Of a stretch of 64,000 nt of DNA, positions 19,520 through 31,465 are shown piece after piece. Within the stretch, counting starts at the first letter, position 1. Every line of letters starts with the position of its first letter. The DNA is taken from NCBI RefSeq assembly GCF_963576675.1, contig NC_088916.1, positions 16,344,501-16,408,500 of the forward strand, read 5' to 3'. Under the pieces are notes generated by a model, which worked only from the letters and a program-made list of their open reading frames with translations, made no database searches and was not told where the DNA came from. The stretch is from Euphorbia lathyris. Lineage: Eukaryota; Streptophyta; Magnoliopsida; Malpighiales; Euphorbiaceae. Made by a program: the position numbers and the translations under genes.

Positions 19520-21665
19520 GTTGTCACACCCGACCCAAATCGGCATCGGGTATGAATGGAAAATAGGATAACGAACGCCTGTCGGTCTGAAACACGAATC
19601 TATTTTCTAATAGATAAAATTTAATTGGAGAACCTAAAGTTTTATATAATTATTTGGCTTGGACTTGATAATTCTATCAACCTTCCTACGTATCCCAAAC
19701 GTCTTTTAATCTTTTAAATCGGAAATTAAAGCCACGTAGTTCTACCTATTTTAGGTAGTTCTCTTAATTAGGTAGTTCTCTTAACTTATGAACTCATTTT
19801 AACTTATTGACACGTTGATTAATTCGCTAATAATTTAATTGTATATTTCACTTTATTACTATATAATTTAATATATATATAAGTTATTTTATCAAAACGA
19901 ATCAAATCAAATAACGTTTTATCAAAACGAATCAAATCGAACAACGTTTTATCAAACGGATCAAATCGAACAACATTTCATCAAAACGAATCAAATCGAA
20001 CAACGTTTCATCTAAACGAATCAAATCGAACAACGTTTCAAACGCAATCAAATCGAATAACGTTTTATCAAAACGAATCAAATCGAACAACGTTTTATCA
20101 AACCAATTCGTAATTAAATAAATTGCTTTATCAAACCAACTCGTAGTCAAATAAACGTAAAATATTATAATTCAAATCATCAAACAATTTCAAAACGAAA
20201 TACAAAATTTGAGTGCGTGTCCATCCTCGAATTCCACCCGTGTAGCTTATCATAACATCAATCATATCAACAATCGAGATATCTCATTTATATCTCGCCT
20301 TGCCTAACGTTAGGACTACCATCCGTGCACTCTGGCCATACCGCCCTTAGGTATGGTCTTACAACTTACAACTCCTACCCCGGGCAATCCTAGATGGACA
20401 AAACTATTTTATCTTTCTTTCAAAATATCACAACATAAAAATCATATTTGGACTTCAATCCAAATCACATAAATAATAACAATAACTGCAATAGCTTACT
20501 CAATCCAAAAACAATTCGTATAAAATAGTCAAATTCATTTCCAACCCAATTTTCAAAGTACCACGATAATAATTAATTATTCTTCAAATAATCGAAATAA
20601 AAAAGTATATGAATATTTTAAACAATTATATTTTAAACAATTAAAATCAAAAGTATATAAAATCACTTAAATAATATATAAGTAATTTAAAACTGAAACT
20701 TATACCGAATACGTTTGTGAGACTTATTTTTATCTGTCACTATCGGTATCGTTAATTTCGACCGAAGGTTCAGTTAGCCTCGTTATATTATCATAAATCT
20801 ATTTGAACTAATTTTATATTCAAATTTTTGTACAAATTTAATATTCGACTTTATACCGACCCTACTTGATAAATATCAGTATTAGTCCTTCTATTTTCAA
20901 TTTATTTTAATTCTAACTGTTAAAGTTGCTTAAAATATTTTACTGTTCGAAATATTCTAATTAGATTATTTTCGGTCACTGAGATTGTAATTTTAAAACA
21001 ACGTAGTTAATTCAGACTGATTATACTTTTAAACTCGGACCGATTATACTTTTAAATCAAACTGGTGACGATGCTAAAATATCGACTTGAATAAATCTAA
21101 TCAACAATGTCTAAATTTCATATTTTTATTAGTAACTTACAAACTTGATAAATCACTACTCATAAATATGTTAAAATTTGACGTTAAAAATTTGACGAAA
21201 CGAAACCTAACTTACTCAAAATCATACTTATAACATTTTAAAAATAAATATAACATTTTAAAAATAATTTAGATCTAAAATATAGTTACCGAAATATTGT
21301 CTGTCGTCACCGAAAATCAATTGGTATAATCCGTTGACAGCTGATCCGAAACAGAACGAAATCGTCTTCCTTTACGTTTTAGTTACTTCAAATCCAAAAC
21401 AAATAAAACAATTAAAGGAAACCCAAATCCCATTTAATAAATTCCCATTTAATAACCCCTTTATCATAAGTGAGTGCAAAAATATTTATATATTTTAAAA
21501 AAAATCATAAAAGGTTTTTCTTTCTTGTAGTTGTTTAGAAAAAACTCAAAACTCTTCCTAATCTTCCCTATTATCCACCAAGGTATATATAATATGTGTA
21601 TAGCTATTACACATGGCATACATAAGAATAAAGTGTTTTATACTTTGACAAGTGTTTTAACATGG
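19520..21665 (+). mobile_element. LTR-like insertion of about 2.1 kb in segment 1
   Basis: This block is absent from the equivalent place in segment 2 (about 25512). It begins TGTCACACCCGACCC, a common start of plant LTRs, and holds a minisatellite near 19865-20160. No gag or pol motif is found and no clear target duplication could be matched, so it may be a truncated or solo LTR. Confidence 0.45.
19865..20160 (+). repeat. Minisatellite of about 30 bp
   Basis: Around nine imperfect copies of ATCAAAACGAATCAAATCG plus AACAACGTTTT, degrading towards the right end. Confidence 0.88.
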
Positions 21666-22418
21666 TATCCGTATTTTTGTAGCAAGAAATTATTAGCTCG
21701 AACTCATTCTTAATCAATGATTTTAGCCCATGCAATAGCTTCGGAGCTTGTAGGGAACATGGTATCCGTATGGAAACGGACGTTGTAATAAATCTCGTTG
21801 ATATACCAATCTTCTATTGGCACCTAAATTACATTAAATGTATATTATTATTTAAAAATAGAGTAACCCGTACAAAGCACGTAAATTCCAGGTGAAATAC
21901 GATTAATATTTTTATTTTCTAAACCAATTGTTATGTACTAATACAAAGCACGTAAACATAATATTTGTACTTTTTAATAATGTTAAAAATTATCAAAGTT
22001 AACTCTTCAATTATATAAATCTATACATTGCGGATAAAAGTGCATTAAATGTTAAGGTATTTTTTTTTTAACTATATCCATAATGTTTATTAATGTATAT
22101 TAATTTATGAATAAATATAGATAAATTTACGTAATGTATCATAATTTATGAATAAATATAGATAAATTTATATATAATAATTATCATTTACGTATTAAGA
22201 TATTCTAATTGATAAATTCTAGTGTGAAATTTATAAATCAAAACCTTAAAAATTATATAAATTATATCTTAAATCCCTAATTTATAAACTAGTCCTATTT
22301 TATAAATTCTAATATTTAAAATATATTTAAAAATAATTTAAATAAATGAAAAAATGGTGCTAGATCCATTTTTTCCCTGGGGAAAACGGATGACCCATAC
22401 TATCCGGTCCCATGGGCA

Positions 22419-22472
22419 GGCAGTATGGGCTACCCGTTCGGTCCTAGGGCCGAACGGGTAGTTCATACTGCC
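22419..22472. repeat. Long GC-rich hairpin in segment 1
   Basis: Arms 22419-22441 and 22450-22472 (GGCAGTATG, then CTACCCGTTCGG) pair almost perfectly around an 8-base loop. A related hairpin lies at about 26286-26339 in segment 2. Confidence 0.85.
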
Positions 22473-22723
22473 TGTCTATAGGCCGGACAGTATGGGCTAT
22501 CCGTTTAGGTAAAATTCATAGAAAAAAATTGATTTCGGGTTCAATTCGTCAAATTTCATTAGTTGTAGGATCGATTCATTACCTCGTCTATGAAATCATC
22601 CCTTTCCGGAGTTCTCGGGTCCATTTTTCAAATATCCATATCTTGCCTCGGAGAGAGAGAATATTAAAATTTTGAATGAAAAAACGAAAAGGGCGAAAAT
22701 ATCCAAGAGGAGACAGTAATAAG

Positions 22724-23450
22724 CAATGTTATCAGGCTCGGATCGGACCGGCCGGTCCGAACCTGTCCGATTTTTTGAATGTTCAAAAAACCAGAGTGAC
22801 CCGGGGTTGGACCGGGACCCGGCGGTCCGGCCAGGAACCGGGGTGACCCCGGGTCTCTAACAATGAAAAGAAAAAAGTCTGGGCGGGATTTTTTTTTGTT
22901 TTTAGGCGGGTTGGAAAAAGTGTGGGCGGGATAATTGTTTTATAAAATGAAAAGAATCAGCCGGCAAGCACTGCTTGCAATCAATTCACTTCATCTACTG
23001 CTTTATTTATAGTACTTGGGCATGCTTTGTTCTGCTCATCTTTGCCGATTTGGAAAACACATTATTGGAAAATTACCAATATAATCCAGCCACTTTTTAT
23101 GTTTTACAGAAACAACCACAATTCTTTATAAAAAGCAGTTTTTTCATTTTTTTCAAAAGGGACCAATTGTTTTATTTTTTTTGGAAAGAGGGACCAAATA
23201 AACACACTTGATTTCAATATATTATTATTATACCCCAAATTATATATAATTTATCTCATGTTGATGTATTGGATTATATATAATTTATAAAAAAAATCAA
23301 ATTATATATACATATATATTTAATATATATAAATATTATTTATTTATTACGTCATCCGGTTCGATCAATCCGAGCCATCCGGTCCGACCAAGTGACCCGT
23401 GACCCAGTCACCAATCCGGTTTGATGTCCGGTCCGGTTCTGATAACATTG
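22724..23450. mobile_element. hAT-type MITE with 8-bp target duplication
   Basis: 727 bp with inverted ends CAATGTTATCAG / CTGATAACATTG and an exact 8-bp duplication GTAATAAG at 22716-22723 and 23451-23458. The equivalent place in segment 2 (about 26585) is the unoccupied site with one GTAATAAG. The ends are rich in GGACCGG/CCGGTCC. No transposase is encoded; mobilisation would need a hAT transposase in trans. Confidence 0.88.
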
Positions 23451-23689
23451 GTAATAAGTAGATAGGGGGTGGTGAATAGCAAAAACGTTTTGATTTTATG
23501 AAAGACGAAAATGCATGCTCTAAATCCACATTTTGACGTTTTCTCAACGATCCTCTGAGATCATCGTCGTCTTTATGTTGGATTTAGTTATTAGTTGGAT
23601 TTCTCTTTTGTTGTGTTTTTTTTTAATTTTTTAAGTTGAAAATAATGAACATGATAAGTCACCTTGAATTGATTTTTTATTTATAATTT

Positions 23690-23733
<44 letters not shown>

Positions 23734-24503
23734 ACAAAAATAATTTTAAATTAATTGTATATAAATTTTATTTATTTATCGCATCATCTGATCCGACCAA
23801 CCCAAGTTATACAATCTGACCAAATGATCCCTGATCCAACTAAATTAGATCATTTTTTGCATTTTATTAAAAAGTATAAATTTATTATAGTTATATCAAA
23901 ATAGAGCAGTTATCCCATTTCTTTTTCTCTGAAGTTTTTTTTTCCACTTTCGACTACGTTTTTTATGTTTATAAATTAATATGAATATGCAGAATATTAG
24001 TCTAAGTCCAAAAGGTAAAACCAAATTATAAATTATAAACCAATCAGTATACCATCATATTTTCATAATAACCCATGAGATTAGATGACATGAAAAAATT
24101 CCTTATAATGGTGAAAATGTACACGATGTAGAAAAGTTGAAATTTAAGAATGTTACTCAAATTTAAAAAAAAAAAATCCGGTGATTCTATTATTAAGGAG
24201 ATGCCATTTCATGTAATTATTTAAATCAATCATAATTTTTATGTAAGTAACCCTATTTTCATATCAAAACCAAGTTCTAATCAAATTAGGACTATTAGTT
24301 CTTTGTAGTTAGACTTTTAATAATATAAAATATATTTAAATTAAGTAGATAAAATAACTATCCGTATATCCATTTTAAAGTAGATAAAATAAATATAACT
24401 TATTAATTAAATTAGTATTTTAATTAGTAGATAAAATAACAAATTAAATTAGCAATAATCCGTTTTCATTTCGGTTGTAAAATGTACCAACAAATTAACA
24501 TAC

Positions 24504-24776
24504 CTGATTCCTTGAAAGAATCCTTTTTTCCCTCTCATCTTCTGAGCAATCAAAAAAGAGCACCAGCTCCGGCTCTGTGTTGGTCTGCAAAACACATGAA
24601 TAACACTTCAACTCTGATACGATTACCATTTTAATTCAAATTTATATATCCTTACTGCAGTTTCAAATGTAGCTCGGATATCCTCATCACGAGGAAATCC
24701 ATCAAGCATGAACTTGTTACTGTCACTTCTCTCAATAGCCTTCATCAGAATCACCATGGTCAGCTCAGGCGGAAAA
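24504..24776 (-). pseudogene. Captured UMP-CMP kinase fragment, copy 1 (exon 4 part, intron 4, exon 5)
   Basis: On the minus strand 24776-24656 matches the 3' part of exon 4 of the kinase gene at 34869-36322 ([26 protein letters not shown]). It is followed by a donor (GTAAGG), an intron and an 81-base exon 5 equivalent at 24584-24504 ([13 protein letters not shown]), ending before GTATG. Both exon pieces keep their frame and splice signals. Similarity goes on into intron 5 (to about 24435) but stops upstream of about 24789. Retained introns show that genomic DNA was copied, not a spliced message. P-loop, LID and both ends of the protein are missing, so no enzyme can be made. Confidence 0.88.
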
Positions 24777-26285
24777 TGCTCGGATACGTTTCGGGGTCGT
24801 TTTGTAGTATCAAAAAGTTGGACACGCGCAGTGACATAGATAAGGGGTCCTGGAGGGCCCAAGTCTCTCCGGCCGTCGGAGCTACCTTGACCCCGGGTAG
24901 TTTTGGCCCCCTATCTTAAAAAAAAAATTTACCGGGGTGTTGAATTAGCCCCCCCCCCCCCCCCCCCCAAAATGGCCCATTACGTGTTACACTTGTACAA
25001 AATTTAAAATTTTAAATTTGTTATGTTAAAAAAAATTATATTGTAAATAATATTTATTTATCTAATAAATATATTTACATGGATTTATAAAAGTTTTTAT
25101 TAAGAAAATAATAGTAATTGTTTTGAAAAAAAAAATTATAATTTTCTTTATAAATTACTACCCCTGTATCCATTTAAAAACTTTATTTAAAATATAGATA
25201 TCAAATTTAAAGCATGGAATGTTATTAAAATATAGATATCAAATTTAAAATTTATGTTTTTCTATGGAATGTTGTTTTGATAGTATGGAATGTTATTAAA
25301 ATTTAAGATTTTTATATTTAGTGTATGGAAGGTTGTTTTGTATGGTAAGTTGTTAATCTATGTACATTCATTTTTGAGTTTTGGCTATTGGCTGGGCTAT
25401 TTATATTTTTATTTCAATTTTTTTTAATCAATAGTTTAGGATTGCCACACATATAATTTGGTGGTTTAGCCCTAGCATCAACGATCACCTGAACATTTCA
25501 AGAGCTCTTGCTTTCCGCTATTTTTGTAGCAAGAAATTATTAGCTCGAACTCATTCTTAATCAATGCTTTTAGCCCATGCAATAGCTTCGGAGCTTGTAG
25601 GGAACATGGTATTTGTATGGAAATGGACGCTGTAATCAATCTCGTTGATATGCCAATCTTCTAATGGCACCTAAAATTACATTAAATGTATATTATTAGT
25701 TAAAAATAGAGTAACCCGTACAAAGCACGTAAATTCCAGGTGAAATATGATTAATATTTTTATTTTCTAAACCAATTGTTATGTACTAATACAAAGCACG
25801 TAAACATAATATTTGTACTTTTTAATAATGTTAAAAATTATCAAAGTTAACTCTTCAATTATATAAATCTATACATTGCAGATAAAAGTGCATTAAATGT
25901 TAAGGTATTTCTTTTTTTTTTTTAACTATATCCATAATGTTTATTAATGTATATTGATTTATGAATAAATATAGATAAATTTACGTAAATGATAATTATT
26001 AATGTATCATAATTTATGAATAAATATAGATAAATTTATTTATAATAATTATCATTTGCGTAATAAGATATTCTAATTGATAAATTTTAGTGTGAAATTT
26101 ATAAATCAAAACCTTAAAAATTATATAAATTATATCTTAAATCCCTAATTTATAAACTAGTCCTAATTTACAAATTCTAATATTTAAAACATATTTAAAA
26201 ATAATTTAAATAATTGAAAAAATGGTGCTAGATCCATTTTTTCCCTAGGAAAAACGGATGGCCCATACTATCCGGTCCATGGGCA

Positions 26286-26339
26286 GACAGTATGGGCTAC
26301 CCGTTCGGTCCTAGGGCCGAACGGGTAGTTCATACTGCC
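26286..26339. repeat. GC-rich hairpin in segment 2
   Basis: Counterpart of the hairpin at 22419-22472, with CTACCCGTTCGG / CCGAACGGGTAG as inner arms. Confidence 0.82.
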
Positions 26340-27656
26340 TGCCTATAGACTGGGCAGTATGGGCTATCCGTTTAGGTAAAATTTATAGAAAAAAAAAATT
26401 GATTTCAGGTTCAATTCGTCAAATTTCATTAGTTGTAGGATCGATTCATTACCTCGTCTACGAAATCATCCCTTTTCGGAGTTCTCGGGCCCATTTTTCA
26501 GATATCCATATCTTGCCTCCGAGAGAGAGAATATTTAAATTTTGAATGAAAAAACGAAAAGGGCGAAAATGTCCAAGAGGGGGGCAGTAATAAGTAGATA
26601 GGGGGTGGTGAATAGCAAAAACCTTTTGATTATATGAAAGACGAAAATTCATGCTCTAAATCCCCCTTTTTGACGTTTTCTCAACGGTCCTCTAAGATCA
26701 TCGTCGCCTTTATATTGGATTTAGTTATTAGTTGGATTTCCCTTTTTTTTATGTTTTTTTTTTGAATTTTTTAAGTTGAAAATAATAAGCATGATAAGTC
26801 ACCTTGAATTGATTTTTTATTTATAATTTCTTATATATATATACAATTTACAAAAATAATTTTAAATTAAATGTATATATATTTAATATATATAAATTTT
26901 ATTTATTTATCGCATCATCTGATCCGACCAATCCAAGTTATACAATCTGACCAAGTGATCCATGATCCAACTAAATTAGATCATTTTTTGCATTTTATTA
27001 AAAAGTATAAATTTATTATAGTTATGTCAAATAGAGCAGTTATCCCATTTCTTTTTCTCTGAAGTTTTTTTTTCCACTTTCGACTGCTTTTTTTATGTTT
27101 ATAAATTAATAGGAATATGCAGAACATTAGTCTAAGTCCAAAAAGTAAAACCAACTTATAAATTATAAACCAATCAGTATATCATCGTATTTTCATAATA
27201 ACCAATGAGATTAGATGACATGAAAAAATTCCTTATAATGGTGAAAATGTACAAGATGTAGAAAAATTGTTTTTTTAGTGAATAATAAAAAAATTTAAGA
27301 ATGTTACTCAAATTTAAAAAAAAAAAATCGGAGATTCTATTATTAAGGAGATGCCATTTCATGTAATTATTTAAATCAATCATGATTTTTTTTATGTAAA
27401 TAACCCTATTTTCATATCAAAACCAAGTTCTAATCAAATTAGGACTATTAGTTCTTTGTAGTTAGACTTTTAATAGTATAAAATATATTTACATTAAGTA
27501 GATAAAATAACTATCCGTATATCCATTTTAAAGTAGATAAAACAAATATAACTTATTAATTAAATTAGTATTTTAATTAGTAGATAAAATAACAAATTAA
27601 ATTAGCAACAATCTGTTTTCATTTCGGTTGTAAAATGCACCAACAAATTAACATAC

Positions 27657-27930
27657 CTGATTCCTTGAAAGAATCCTCTTTTCCCTCTCATCTTCTGAGC
27701 AATAAAAAAAGAGCACCAGCTCCGGCTCTATGTTGGTCTGCAAAACACATGAATAACACTTCAATTTCTGATACGATTATCATTTTTATTCCAATTTATA
27801 TATCCTTACTGCAGTTTCAAATGCAGCTCGGACATCCTCATCGCGAGGAATCCATCAAGCATGAACTTGTTATTGTCACTTCTCTCAATAGCCTTCATCA
27901 GAATCACCATTGTCAGCTCAGGCGGAAACT
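27657..27930 (-). pseudogene. Captured UMP-CMP kinase fragment, copy 2
   Basis: Same fragment as at 24504-24776: exon 5 equivalent 27737-27657 (81 bases, as in the intact gene) and a partial exon 4 at about 27930-27810. A one-base deletion in the DGFPRDE-coding part (GAGGAATCC instead of GAGGAAATCC, about 27847) breaks this copy's frame. The flanking intron sequences match those of copy 1 and of the gene. Confidence 0.87.
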
Positions 27931-28064
27931 GCTCGGATACGTTTAAGGGAAACAGGCAGGCCACCCGTTTCACCATAGGTAGGAATGGGTAGCGCGCGCC
28001 GCCCATCCCATGGGTAGAATGGGCACTGCCCGTTCCATAGGTGGAATGGGTGGCGCATGCTGCT

Positions 28065-28111
28065 CGTTCCATAGGCCGAACGGGTAGTTCATCTATTCGG
28101 CCTATGGAACG
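28065..28111. repeat. Hairpin in segment 3
   Basis: Perfect 16-bp arms CGTTCCATAGGCCGAA (28065-28080) and its complement (28096-28111) around 15 bases. Further related GC-rich words surround it. Confidence 0.88.
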
Positions 28112-28395
28112 GGAAGCATGTGCCACCCGTTCAGGCAAAAATCATGAAGAAAAAAAAATAAAATTTCAGAATTCGATTTTTTTAAAAAAATGTAGGATCG
28201 TAATATTACCTCGTGTTCGAAATCATCTACTTCGGAAATGCTTGGTTCCATTTTCGTAAAATTCGATTTTTTGCTCGAAAGAGAAAGGGAAAAAGAGGAT
28301 TTTGAGTTTTGAATGCAAAATAAAGAGTGGAAAGGTAAAAAATGAGGTGGTAATAAATAATTTTAAGGCGATGAATAGCAAAACCCTAGACTAAT

Positions 28396-29404
28396 GGGTG
28401 ATTTTTGCTTTTGGGGGAAGGCTTGATCAATTCAAAGGGATGATGGATCCTAGATCCATAAGGGGGCGAATGGGCTTAATAATTGTCAAGTTCATCTCTT
28501 TATATTAAGGGAAAATTACACAGAAATTCATTTTTTAAAAATTATTTACAACCATGTCAAGTCATAATTTTAAATTATGTCAAACTAGTAAAATCAGTAC
28601 TTTTAATATATTTTAAGAATTGGAATTTATAAATTAGAAGTCTAGAATATATTTTCTAGGGTTTATAATTTATGAATCGGTGTCTAGAATTTTTAAATCA
28701 TAGTGTAAAATCATAATATATAGAGAATAATGACAAATTAAACATTAAGCTTGATGATATGACTTAGTTGTAATTTTCTACTTAATGAATATATATTCAT
28801 GTATTTGACCCAAAAATTAAAAGTCCAAACCATTTATCCATTTATCTATTTACAATTGTTTTGGTGTATTTAAATTGTTATTTTCTGGTTTTGTAGTCTT
28901 ACTTTACTAATCCTCTTTGTTTACTAAATTTTAGAATATAATCTTCAAACTTTTGCTTTTATAAATGTTTTCATCTAGTTCTGGATTGAGTTATATGTGA
29001 TTGTAATTAGTTTTAGACACATTTTTATTATTATTATTTTAGGTTCTTATAATAAAATATATAAACTTTTCATATTATAAATTACCCACCTTTAACCCGG
29101 TTGAATTTTAATTCGACCCCAAATCATCCCAATTCGTTTTGATTAGATCCTTTATTTTTATTCTTATTTTTAATTTAACACTTGCGTTACATATTGTGTA
29201 TATGTGATGTGCAAAATTCTAAAACCAAAATAAACCAATTCAGGGTGATTATTTTGAATTTCCATAAATCAGACTCGGTTCAAATTGATATAAAAACGTC
29301 GTTTGAACTTAAATCATCCTTTATCAAAATTCATATCGTATATGTAATACGCACAGGTAAAAAATAAATCAATTCAAAATGTTATTTCGGATTAATAAAA
29401 TTAA
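28396..29404. other. AT-rich intergenic stretch
   Basis: No gene, element end or RNA gene recognised. The right part (29220-29400) contains loose relatives of the 45-bp repeat that follows. Confidence 0.6.
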
Positions 29405-29539
29405 CCAAATTAATTCGAATTGATGTGAAAACGTCATTCGAATTCATAACCAAATTAATTTGAATCGATGTGAAAACGTCATTCGAATTCGAAACCATAT
29501 CAATTCGGATCGATGTGAAAACGTCATCTGAATCTATAA
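29405..29539 (+). repeat. 45-bp tandem repeat, three units
   Basis: Three units of 45 bp share a core GATGTGAAAACGTCATTCGAA, at 29405-29449, 29450-29494 and 29495-29539. Since 45 is a multiple of three, it gives a repeated 15-residue pattern on the minus strand, but nothing suggests that this is translated. Confidence 0.88.
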
Positions 29540-29540
29540 C

Positions 29541-31460
29541 CATATCAATACTGGCACAACATGGACTTGACGCCAACACAGAAAGACTTGAGGAACATTG
29601 AAAAGAGAAAAGGATCAAACTTTCAGAGAATATGCGTAGGCTTGGAGGGACAAGGCTTCTCAAGTAAAGCCTATACTGACTGAAAAAGAAATGATTGGAA
29701 TCTTCTTGGAAACCCTCTGGGCACCTTTCTACGACGCCCTTATTGCACATAGCGCGACAAGGTTTTCAGATTTTGTCATAACATGGGAAAGAATAGAGGT
29801 GGCTTATCGAAGTGGAAAACTAGAGTCAGCATTTCAGGATAAGTCAGGAATCAGGAGAAGTAGGAATAATGGAATCAGGAAAGAGGGGGAGAATCATATG
29901 GTAGACTTCATTCAAGAAGTAAAAACTTACAGCTCTGCGTTGCCTCAAGAAAGTTATGTGGCAAACATGCCCCAAGGGAATGATTTCAGGAATCAAATGA
30001 GAGGACGAATATTTGAACCTATCGATCTGATACCGATCACATACGCAGAACTGTTCCCTCAATTACTGAAGAGCAAGCAGATAGCGGTCTCCCCTCTAAG
30101 GGTCATAAGTGAACCTTATCTGCAGTGGTATAAGCTAGAGCATAAATGTGAATATCATGCAGGGTCTCTTGGGCATACCATTGAGAACTGCATAGCCTTT
30201 AAAAGAAAGGTGCAAGCACTTGTAAAAGCATGGTGGTTGAAATTTAATGAAACCAGTCAGAAGCCGGATGTGAAAACTAATCCCCTTCCAAATCATGGGG
30301 GCAGCACCAGTGCCAATGCAGTCATTAGTGACGACTGGTGTGAATACAAGACCCAAATGGGCAAGGTGTATATACCAATGGAATAGGTTTACCAAGCAAT
30401 GTGCCAAGTCGGTCTGATTAAAGAAGGTTCAAAGAATGGTAATTGTTTGTATCATAAAGAGGATGTTGAGCACTCGATCCAAAAGTGCAACCAGTTCAGG
30501 GATGAAGTCCAAAAGCACATGGACTCGGGAATCATGGTGTTTGGGGAAGGAGTTAGCAGGGTTTCATCGGTGAATATGATGCAAGGAGATGAGGCGACAG
30601 AGCCAGTCCAATTAATAATAGAATTGACACCAAAGGAATCGGAAAAGGGAGAAGACTTTGTGACACCCTTTGCAAGGTTAGACATCAAAACCCCATGCCC
30701 TTTCCCTTACAATAACAACAAGGCGGTACCATGGGTATATGGGAACATTGTTACAACTCAAACATGCAATAATGCGCAAATCAGGGAGGAGATCACTGGT
30801 GTGTCTAGAATGACCAGAAGTGGGCGTTGTTTTTCTTCCGAAGAGATTGCAAGAAAACGCCAAGAGGAAGTTGATAGACGAAGGAAGGGCACGGCAAAAG
30901 AAGGCGAAAGCCCTTCGGAGGAAGAACTTGAGATTCCCCCCGCTAGAAACTCAGTAACTGATCAGGATGCACTGGAGTTTCTAAGGATAGTCAAACAAAG
31001 CCAATACAAAGTGATTGAGCAACTAAACAAGATTCCTGCTCGAATCTCTTTACTATCTCTAATCCTAACTTTAGAATCCCACCGAGCAGCACTACTCAGG
31101 GTGTTAAATCGGGCTTACATCTGCCATGACATCTTTGTAGAAAATATGAGCAATATTGTGGGCAATGTGGTGGCATCCAACTATCTAGCCTTCACCGATG
31201 ATGAGCTACCAAGTGAAGGAATTGGACACACTAAGGCCCTACACATAACAGTAAAATGCAAAGAGTTTTCAGTGACCAAAGTGCTGATTGATAATGGGTC
31301 CTCTCTAAATATCATACCAAGAACAACATTGGCAAAGCTACTAGTTGACAGCTCGTATGTACGCCCAAGCCGTGTATTTGTGAGGGCATTTGATGGGACC
31401 AGAATGGAGGTAATCGGCGATGTAGAATTGCCCATCCAGATAGTGAATCTCATCTTTGGG
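29541..31460 (+). pseudogene. Ty3/gypsy (Tat-like) gag and protease relic
   Basis: One frame from about 29617 to 31460 with gag similar to Tat-lineage elements: a region ending in FLETLWAPFYD and SDFVITWERIE, then a knuckle CEYHAGSLGHTIENC (near 30147), a degenerate second one (CLYHKEDVEHSIQKC, near 30440) and a retroviral-type aspartic protease with VLIDNGSSLN (Asp codon 31290-31292). In-frame TAG codons at 29637-29639 and 30384-30386 break it, and a one-base shift near 29615 cuts off the upstream part. The RT and integrase expected next are absent; the sequence switches to copia pol at about 31465. No LTRs found. Confidence 0.83.
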
Positions 31461-31465
31461 ATATT

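Larger units (their letters stand above)
18685..23591. repeat. Tandem segment 1 of a three-copy series
   Basis: Starts with TAGTTGGATTTCTC and matches segments 2 and 3 in modules: A (18685-19000), B (19018-19371, about 25145-25495 in segment 2) and C (21675-23591, about 25525-26728 in segment 2). It lacks the 1.2-kb module with the kinase fragment. It carries extra insertions: about 129 bp at 19372-19500, the LTR-like block at 19520-21665 and the hAT MITE at 22724-23450. No credible protein-coding gene is seen. Confidence 0.8.
23592..26728. repeat. Tandem segment 2 of the series (with captured kinase fragment)
   Basis: About 3.14 kb, starting at the same TAGTTGGATTTCTC as the other segments. 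Modules: A (23592-23917), a 1.2-kb block with the UMP-CMP kinase fragment (about 23918-25140), B and C (about 25140-26728). It contains a (TA)n run near 23692-23730 and a run of 20 C at 24949-24968. No intact gene. Confidence 0.8.
26729..28395. repeat. Tandem segment 3 of the series
   Basis: Starts with the same boundary sequence and follows segment 2 closely to about 27944, including the kinase fragment. It then changes to a GC-rich hairpin region (27950-28140) and a diverged version of the end of module C (28150-28395, ATGAATAGCAAAA). Module B and the front of C are missing. Confidence 0.75.

Noticed and set aside
22975..23211. 78-residue Phe-rich frame inside the hAT MITE
   Set aside because: It lies in AT-rich interior DNA of a non-autonomous element and has no transposase motif.
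23692..23730. (TA)n run as a possible regulatory site
   Set aside because: A simple microsatellite; no associated gene.
24504..24862. A functional small kinase gene in segment 2
   Set aside because: Only parts of exons 4 and 5 are present; P-loop and LID are missing.
29405..29539. Direct repeats considered as a CRISPR-like array
   Set aside because: Units are contiguous without unique spacers and the context is a plant genome.
29382..29750. 122-residue minus-strand frame with repeated DDVFTSI
   Set aside because: The repeat pattern is simply the translation of the 45-bp tandem repeat, and the rest is antisense of gypsy gag.
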